NCBI GenBank assembly: GCA_900471525.1
Contig: UCEZ01000001.1
Location: forward strand, 1-64,000
DNA length: 64,000 bases
Direction of reading: 5' to 3'
Source of the DNA: Hyphomicrobiales bacterium
Lineage (GTDB): Bacteria; Pseudomonadota; Alphaproteobacteria; Rhizobiales; Rhizobiaceae
Positions 59,237 to 64,000 of this stretch are shown piece after piece. The notes under the pieces were generated by a model. The model saw nothing but the letters and a program-made list of their open reading frames with translations, was not told the origin of the DNA and did not search any database. The translations under genes were made by a program, and so were the position numbers. How positions within the stretch are numbered: position 1 is the stretch's first letter; each line of letters starts with the position of its first letter.

Positions 59237-61168
59237 ATGGTAGAGTTAGACGGCATCGCTCCGGCGATCGCTCAGGCATTGAGCAAGCGCGGTTATTCAG
59301 AGTTGACGCCGGTTCAGAAAGCGGTTCTCGGACCTGAACTCGAGGACCGGGACGCGCTGGTTTCGGCGCAGACCGGATCGGGCAAGACCGTGGCCTTCGG
59401 CCTGGCGCTTGCCTCGACGCTGCTTGACGGCAAGGACCGTTTTGGCCAGGCAGGAGCGCCGCTGGCGCTCGCCGTTGCGCCGACCCGCGAACTGGCTCTG
59501 CAGGTCAAGCGCGAGCTGGAATGGCTCTATGAACTGACCGGCGCGACGGTCGCTTCCTGCGTCGGCGGCATGGACATGCGCAGCGAACGGCGGGCGCTCG
59601 ACCGTGGCGCCCATATCGTCGTCGGAACACCCGGCCGTCTCTGCGACCATATCCGCCGCAGCGGCTTGGACATGTCGGGTCTGAAGGCCGTCGTTCTCGA
59701 TGAGGCCGACGAAATGCTCGATCTCGGCTTCCGCGAAGATCTTGAATTCATCCTGGAAGCGGCGCCGTCCGAGCGGCGTACCCTGATGTTTTCCGCGACT
59801 GTGCCGCGCTCGATCGCCAATCTTGCGAAAAGCTACCAGCGCGATGCGGTGCGCATCACCACCCAGGCCGAGCAGAAGCAGCATCTCGATATCGAATACC
59901 GGGCACTCACCGTTGCGCCGTCCGATCGCGAAAATGCGATCATCAACGTCCTGCGCTTCTATGAAGCGAAGAATGCGCTGGTTTTCTGTTCGACCCGCGC
60001 CGCCGTCAACCATCTGACCGCGCGCTTCAACAATCGCGGCTTTTCCGTCGTCGCCATGTCCGGCGAACTCAGCCAGAACGAGCGGACGCACGCCCTGCAG
60101 GCAATGCGTGACGGACGCGCCCGCGTTTGCATCGCGACCGACGTCGCTGCGCGCGGCATCGATCTGCCGGGCCTCGAACTGGTCGTCCACGCCGATCTGC
60201 CGACCAATCCCGATACGCTGCTGCATCGCAGCGGTCGTACCGGGCGCGCCGGGCGCAAGGGCGTCAGCGCCCTGATCATTCCAAACAGCGCGCGGCGCAA
60301 GGCCGAACGCCTGCTGCGTGATGCAAACATCAATGCCGACTGGGGACGCCCGCCATCGGCGGACGAGGTCAGCCGTCGCGACGACGAGCGGGTTCTCGCC
60401 GATCCGGCCTTGACCGAGGCGATTACGCCCGACGAGGCCGATTTCATCCGCGAATTGCTGGAAAAGCATGGGGCAGAACAGGTGGCCGCGGCTTTCCTGC
60501 GCCAGGCCCGTGCCGGACGTTCGGCGCCGGAAGACCTGATGGATACTCCGTCCTACAAGCCATCCGGTGACCGCCCAGACCGTGGCGACCGCCCGGAACG
60601 CGGCGAACCGAGAGCGCCGCGCGGCGATTTCGGCGACAGCGTCTGGTTTTCGCTGTCGGCAGGCCGCAAGCAGAATGTCGAGCCGCGCTGGCTGATTCCG
60701 ATGCTGTGCCGCATCGGTCGCATCACCAAGCAGGAGATCGGCGCGATCAAGATGCAGGCCGAGGAAACCTATGTCGAGATCGCCCGCGACTGGGTGGATC
60801 GTTTCGTGGAGGCGGTGGGGCCGAAGCGGGCGCTCGAAAAGGGTATCCAGGTCAAGCAGCTCGACGGCATGCCGGACCTTTCCGGCGGCCCGCGCGGCGG
60901 GTTTGCGGGCAAGAAGACCGGTAAGCCTGACTGGAAGAGCGAAGGCAAGCCAGACTGGAAGGGCGAGGGCAAGCCGAAGCGCAAGTTCGACGCAAAGCCG
61001 GATTCTGCCGGGGCGGACAACCGTTCTCCGGAAAAGACCGACAGCAAGCCCTGGACCAAGAAGTCCGGCAAACCCGGTTTCGACAAGCCAAAGTTTGATA
61101 AGCCGAAATTCGACAAGCCGGGCGCCGAGGGTGCCAAGCGCAAGCCGTTCAAGAACAAGTCGAACTGA
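59237..61168 (+). CDS. DEAD-box RNA helicase (DeaD/CsdA-like)
   Basis: 643 residues from the ATG at 59237. Helicase motifs in order: AQTGSGKT, PTRELALQ, TPGRL, VLDEADEML, FSATVP, and in the second lobe VFCSTRAAVNHL, ATDVAARGIDL and HRSGRTGRAGRKG. A DbpA-type RNA-binding domain follows (DSVWFSLSAGRKQNVEPRWLIPMLCRIGRI), then a basic low-complexity tail with repeats of KPDWK and KFDKP. It would remodel ribosomal or mRNA structure, often important in the cold. The upstream in-frame extension to 59150 lacks family similarity. A hairpin follows the stop. Confidence 0.95.
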   Translation: MVELDGIAPAIAQALSKRGYSELTPVQKAVLGPELEDRDALVSAQTGSGKTVAFGLALASTLLDGKDRFGQAGAPLALAVAPTRELALQVKRELEWLYELTGATVASCVGGMDMRSERRALDRGAHIVVGTPGRLCDHIRRSGLDMSGLKAVVLDEADEMLDLGFREDLEFILEAAPSERRTLMFSATVPRSIANLAKSYQRDAVRITTQAEQKQHLDIEYRALTVAPSDRENAIINVLRFYEAKNALVFCSTRAAVNHLTARFNNRGFSVVAMSGELSQNERTHALQAMRDGRARVCIATDVAARGIDLPGLELVVHADLPTNPDTLLHRSGRTGRAGRKGVSALIIPNSARRKAERLLRDANINADWGRPPSADEVSRRDDERVLADPALTEAITPDEADFIRELLEKHGAEQVAAAFLRQARAGRSAPEDLMDTPSYKPSGDRPDRGDRPERGEPRAPRGDFGDSVWFSLSAGRKQNVEPRWLIPMLCRIGRITKQEIGAIKMQAEETYVEIARDWVDRFVEAVGPKRALEKGIQVKQLDGMPDLSGGPRGGFAGKKTGKPDWKSEGKPDWKGEGKPKRKFDAKPDSAGADNRSPEKTDSKPWTKKSGKPGFDKPKFDKPKFDKPGAEGAKRKPFKNKSN

Positions 61169-61181
61169 GGTTTTAAGTTTA

Positions 61182-61216
61182 GGCAGATCGGTGTCGGTTG
61201 ACGGCTCCGATCTGCC
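61182..61216 (+). terminator. Hairpin after the helicase gene
   Basis: Perfect 10-bp stem GGCAGATCGG / CCGATCTGCC with a 15-base loop, 13 bases past the stop. No T-run follows, so factor-independent termination is uncertain. Confidence 0.45.
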
Positions 61217-61462
61217 GTAGGCGTTACCTATCCTTCCTGCCCAAAGTGGAGGCGCTTACTGATTTGTTTGGATGGTGGTTTTACCCGCCGAGTCCCTCTT
61301 GAATGCCTGTCCGGGCACACGAATGAAGTGGATGATGCCTCCGGTTTCGTCGAGCGTCTTAAGCCTGCATCACCAAATTGAAAGAAACCCAAAAGCAACT
61401 TTTGCAGCGCATATTCACGCCATTCAGCACCGATTCGGTGGGCGAGCAGCGGATATTCGGGC

Positions 61463-62449
61463 ATGGTGTTACCTTCACTCGCAGAACGGCCTCAGTCTGA
61501 AAAATCAAGCGCACGCCATGCCGCGGCTAATAAAAGGCGCACCTCGGCCCGTTTCGAGCATTTGCAGGAGTTGTTCGACAAATCTTTCAAGGCGGCGCGG
61601 GTCGGCATATGGGAATGCAGTCTGCCGGACCAGACGCTGACATGGACGGACACCGTCTACGAGCTTTTTGACCTTGCCCCGCAATGCCCTCTCAATCGTG
61701 ACGATATCGTTGCGCTCTACACGCCAGAGTCTCGCAAAAAACTGTCCGAGGTTCGCAGTGCTGCAATCCGGGACGGAGAAGGCTTCACGCTCGACGCCGA
61801 GATCGTTACGGCAAAAGGCGCTTCCCGTTGGATCAGGATTACCGCGATCGTTGAACGGGTGAACGGTGATCCCGTGCGCATCTTCGGGATGAAACAGGAT
61901 ATTACCGCTGAAAAAGCGATGTTCGACCATATCAGCCGACTGATGGAAACCGACGCCCTGACAGGGCTTGCCAGTCGCGCCAAATTCGAGGTTGTTTACA
62001 ATCAGGTCTGTGCCAACACATCCGGTCAAATTCACGCCCTGCTGCTGATCGACCTGGATGGCTTCAAGGCGGTCAACGATACGCTGGGCCATCAGGCCGG
62101 TGACGAATGCCTGAAAGACGCCGCAAGGCGTCTCGCTGCCGCCATTCCGGGCGCAACGCTCGTTGCCCGTCTCGGCGGCGACGAGTTCGCCGTCATTCAT
62201 GCGTGCGATACCCTCGTGCACCTGCAGGAAACCGGCGATCGTATCGTTGAAGCGATGGAATGTTGGGTCGGCTGGTTCCCCAAGAAACTGAAGATCAGCG
62301 CGTCCGTCGGCGGCGCGGTGATTGTCGGCGACGTCGCGGCAAAAGACATTTTTGCGCGCGCCGACAGTGCCCTGTACGCGGTCAAGGCACACGGCCGGAA
62401 TGGGTTCAAGCTTTTCAATCCGGAAAATATGGCTGTAAGCGCGGCGTGA
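61463..62449 (+). CDS. PAS-GGDEF diguanylate cyclase
   Basis: 328 residues, soluble. A PAS fold with PAC end spans about 30-150 (GIWECSLPDQTLTWTDTVYELF ... IFGMKQDITAEKA). The GGDEF domain has DALTGLASRAKFE, LLLIDLDGFKAVNDTLGHQAGDECL and the intact active site RLGGDEFAVI. The RxxD inhibitory site normally five residues before GGDEF is absent (ATLVARLGGDEF), so product inhibition is not expected. It would make cyclic di-GMP in response to a PAS signal. A weak binding site precedes the ATG. Confidence 0.93.
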   Translation: MVLPSLAERPQSEKSSARHAAANKRRTSARFEHLQELFDKSFKAARVGIWECSLPDQTLTWTDTVYELFDLAPQCPLNRDDIVALYTPESRKKLSEVRSAAIRDGEGFTLDAEIVTAKGASRWIRITAIVERVNGDPVRIFGMKQDITAEKAMFDHISRLMETDALTGLASRAKFEVVYNQVCANTSGQIHALLLIDLDGFKAVNDTLGHQAGDECLKDAARRLAAAIPGATLVARLGGDEFAVIHACDTLVHLQETGDRIVEAMECWVGWFPKKLKISASVGGAVIVGDVAAKDIFARADSALYAVKAHGRNGFKLFNPENMAVSAA

Positions 62450-62564
62450 ACGGCGATTCCGCCCGGCCACGAATTGTGAAGGTGAACAGCAGCAGAGATA
62501 GCCTGACCGATTTCATATTGCAATCGGTTTCGTGGAGTGTGTCTCATGGATCGGGTGAGGCGGA

Positions 62565-63617
62565 TTAACCGCCCAACCGTTTAATCTGTGCTGCGAGCGT
62601 CATGGCAAGCCGTAGGCTCGCGCCGCAGGCGATGACCATTTGCGGCAGGATCATCCATTCCAAAGTCCAGGCGGCGCCGGAACGTTCCTGTTCGTGAACC
62701 ATCGACTGATGGATGCCGGAGAGCTGTACGGCATTGAAGCGGGCGAGCGCGACGAGCGCTTCGGCGGCCACCGGATTCTGTTTGTGCGGCATGGCCGACG
62801 ATGCGCCGCCGCCCGAAAGTTCGATTTCGTCGCCCGCCTGCGCCAGCAGAGCAATGTCCTGGCCGAATTTGCCAAGGCTGCCTGATATCAGTGACAGGAT
62901 GTGGGCGAGGTCGGCGACCGTCGTGCGCTGGCTTTGCCATTGCGGATGGTCGGCGAGACCGAGATATTCGGCAAGTGACGCGCGCACCGCGCCGGCCTTG
63001 TCGCCCAGCTTTTCGAGCGTGCCTGCGGCGCCGCCGAATTGCACCGGGAAAGACACGACGTCCATGCGCTCCAGACGGTCCTGGTAACTCGCGAGCGGTG
63101 TACTCCATGCGGTGATACGATCCGAAACCCGGATGGCGATGGCAGCCTGCATGCGCGTCTGCGCCATCAACGCGTTTGAACCCCATTGCCGACCGATCTC
63201 CTCGAAAGCGGAGAGAAGATCGCTCAAGCGGCCGCACAGGAGCCTGCAAACCGATGTCAAGCGCAGCATCAGGCTGGTGTCGATGACATCCTGGCTTGTC
63301 GCACCGAAATGCACCTTTTCGGCAGCATCTCCGCCGATCGCCTTGCGCAACTGACGGACAAGGTCGGGGACGACCACGCCGTCCGTTGCTGTCGCGCGTC
63401 GCAGGGCTAGAACATCGGGCAGGAAGTTGCCGCAGACTTCGGCGATGCGCGTCGCGGCCTCGTTCGGTACGATACCATGCTTCGCTTCTGCCTTCGCCAA
63501 TGCTGCCTCGAAGGAGAGCATGGCGCGGATATCCACTTCCGCCGAGAAGAAAGCAGCAATTTCCTCGTCGCCCAACAGGCCCGAGAGGAACGGATGATCG
63601 AAGACGGAGGCGGTCAT
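62565..63617 (-). CDS. pcaB: 3-carboxy-cis,cis-muconate cycloisomerase
   Basis: 350 residues from the ATG at 63617 (GGGGGAAAGAC upstream). It belongs to the fumarase/aspartase superfamily, with the signature GGASSAMPHKQNPVAAEAL (about residue 270) and VHFGATSQDVIDTSLML. The enzyme closes the ring of carboxymuconate in the protocatechuate branch of the beta-ketoadipate pathway. The gene follows pcaG on the same strand with about 106 bases between, which hold a dispersed repeat. The protein is shorter than some homologues (about 450), as in other rhizobia. Confidence 0.93.
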   Translation of the reverse strand: MTASVFDHPFLSGLLGDEEIAAFFSAEVDIRAMLSFEAALAKAEAKHGIVPNEAATRIAEVCGNFLPDVLALRRATATDGVVVPDLVRQLRKAIGGDAAEKVHFGATSQDVIDTSLMLRLTSVCRLLCGRLSDLLSAFEEIGRQWGSNALMAQTRMQAAIAIRVSDRITAWSTPLASYQDRLERMDVVSFPVQFGGAAGTLEKLGDKAGAVRASLAEYLGLADHPQWQSQRTTVADLAHILSLISGSLGKFGQDIALLAQAGDEIELSGGGASSAMPHKQNPVAAEALVALARFNAVQLSGIHQSMVHEQERSGAAWTLEWMILPQMVIACGASLRLAMTLAAQIKRLGG

Positions 63618-63632
63618 GTCTTTCCCCCAGGC

Positions 63633-63723
63633 CCTAGAGCGTTGAGTCACGAAGACGCTCTATCTCTTTGTTTTTACGCACTTCCGCAAGGAAAACCGTT
63701 TTGCGCTTTTTCCCGGAAATGCC
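63633..63723. repeat. Dispersed rhizobial intergenic repeat (RIME-like)
   Basis: Between pcaG and pcaB lies a block with an outer dyad TAGAGCG (63635-63641) / CGCTCTA (63656-63662) and a second imperfect dyad (about 63681-63719, TTCCGC...CGGAA). From memory this CTAGAGCGTTGAGTCACGAAG-type element is found in many copies between genes of Rhizobiaceae. Only one copy was noticed in this window. Confidence 0.65.
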
Positions 63724-64000
63724 CTAGATGTCGAGGAAGACGGTTTCCTTCTCCCCCTGCAGATAAATGTCGAACGTATAGATAGAGCCTTTGCGCGGCG
63801 CGACCAGTGTTGCGACCCGGTGGCGGTGCTCGATGCGGGCAAGCAAGGGGTCTTCGGCGTTTGCTTCCGGCTCGTCGGCGAAATACATGCGGGTGTGCAG
63901 GCCGATATTGATGCCGCGCGCGACGATCCAGAAGGTGATGTGCGGCGCCATTTTCCGTCCGTCCTTGTAGGGCGCGCGTCCGGGTTTCACCGTTTCGAAC
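63724..64000 (-). CDS. pcaG: Protocatechuate 3,4-dioxygenase alpha subunit (partial)
   Basis: The frame is open to the right edge, so the start lies outside. The visible 92 residues (FETVKPGRAPYKDGRKMAPH, then ITFWIVARGINIGLHTRMYFADEPEAN and IYTFDIYLQGEKETVFLDI) match the C-terminal half of PcaG. It cleaves protocatechuate together with PcaH to carboxymuconate, the substrate of PcaB encoded downstream. Confidence 0.93.
   Translation of the reverse strand, partial: FETVKPGRAPYKDGRKMAPHITFWIVARGINIGLHTRMYFADEPEANAEDPLLARIEHRHRVATLVAPRKGSIYTFDIYLQGEKETVFLDI

Overview
The window reads as chromosome or a large replicon of an alphaproteobacterium of the Rhizobiaceae (Rhizobium/Agrobacterium/Sinorhizobium relatives). 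The basis is moderately high GC coding with AT-rich spacers, an ExoY/ExoF-type exopolysaccharide gene set, FrcABC-like and uronate ABC uptake, a PcaG-PcaB aromatic pathway end, RTX-type secreted proteins, many short rhizobial-style hypothetical genes, and a dispersed intergenic repeat typical of rhizobia at 63633-63723. No tRNA, rRNA, CRISPR array, intact insertion sequence or complete prophage was seen. Species cannot be named from reading alone.

Layout. 1-93 is the tail of an RTX-type protein, closed by a hairpin. 650-5227 is a mixed stretch: an FAD-linked oxidase behind a strong dyad, a small lipoprotein, a tiny membrane peptide, a LapG-like cysteine peptidase, a Tat-exported Hint-domain protein and a hypothetical. 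5666-29634 is a large polysaccharide locus. It holds a Wzz-type chain-length protein with a separate tyrosine-kinase-like ATPase and a UDP-GlcNAc 2-epimerase homologue (minus strand, 9345 to 5666); glycosyltransferases at 9880, 15011 and 15975; an ExoY-like initiating sugar transferase at 11302; a secreted beta-helix protein at 13625; a six-gene amino-sugar operon (17600-23116, mostly joined by ATGA overlaps); and a minus-strand operon exoF-like / rmlA-C-B-D / flippase (29634 to 23295). Two LuxR-type regulators with degenerate receiver domains lie inside the locus (12142) and just beyond its right edge (30079).

31044-39435 is accessory: small hypotheticals, an exported ankyrin protein, a YHS-domain protein, an adenylate cyclase-TPR protein, a decayed peptidoglycan amidase, and an RTX protein with three tandem 237-bp repeats whose last 30 residues resemble the tail at position 1. 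39886-43881 is a sugar ABC importer with a divergent SDR enzyme. 44224-48096 is a copper-efflux block (CueR-type regulator, Cu+-ATPase, CopZ) with two CueR-type promoters of 19-bp spacing, next to a remnant of an RND metal pump. 49014-59054 is a hexuronate catabolic locus (GntR regulator, UxuA, UxaC, ABC importer, UxuB) with an orphan KpsM-like permease at its left end. 59237-64000 holds a DEAD-box helicase, a PAS-GGDEF protein, PcaB and the end of PcaG.

How it fits together. In the polysaccharide locus dTDP-rhamnose and at least one acylated amino sugar would be made, the ExoY-like enzyme would load the first sugar on the lipid carrier, the glycosyltransferases would build the repeat, the flippase would turn it over, and Wzz, the kinase-like ATPase and the ExoF-like export protein would control length and export. 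A Wzy polymerase is not visible here. The uronate locus could let the cell use uronic acids, and the copper block would respond to Cu(I). Functions are inferred from motifs and family resemblance read by eye; no database search was possible.
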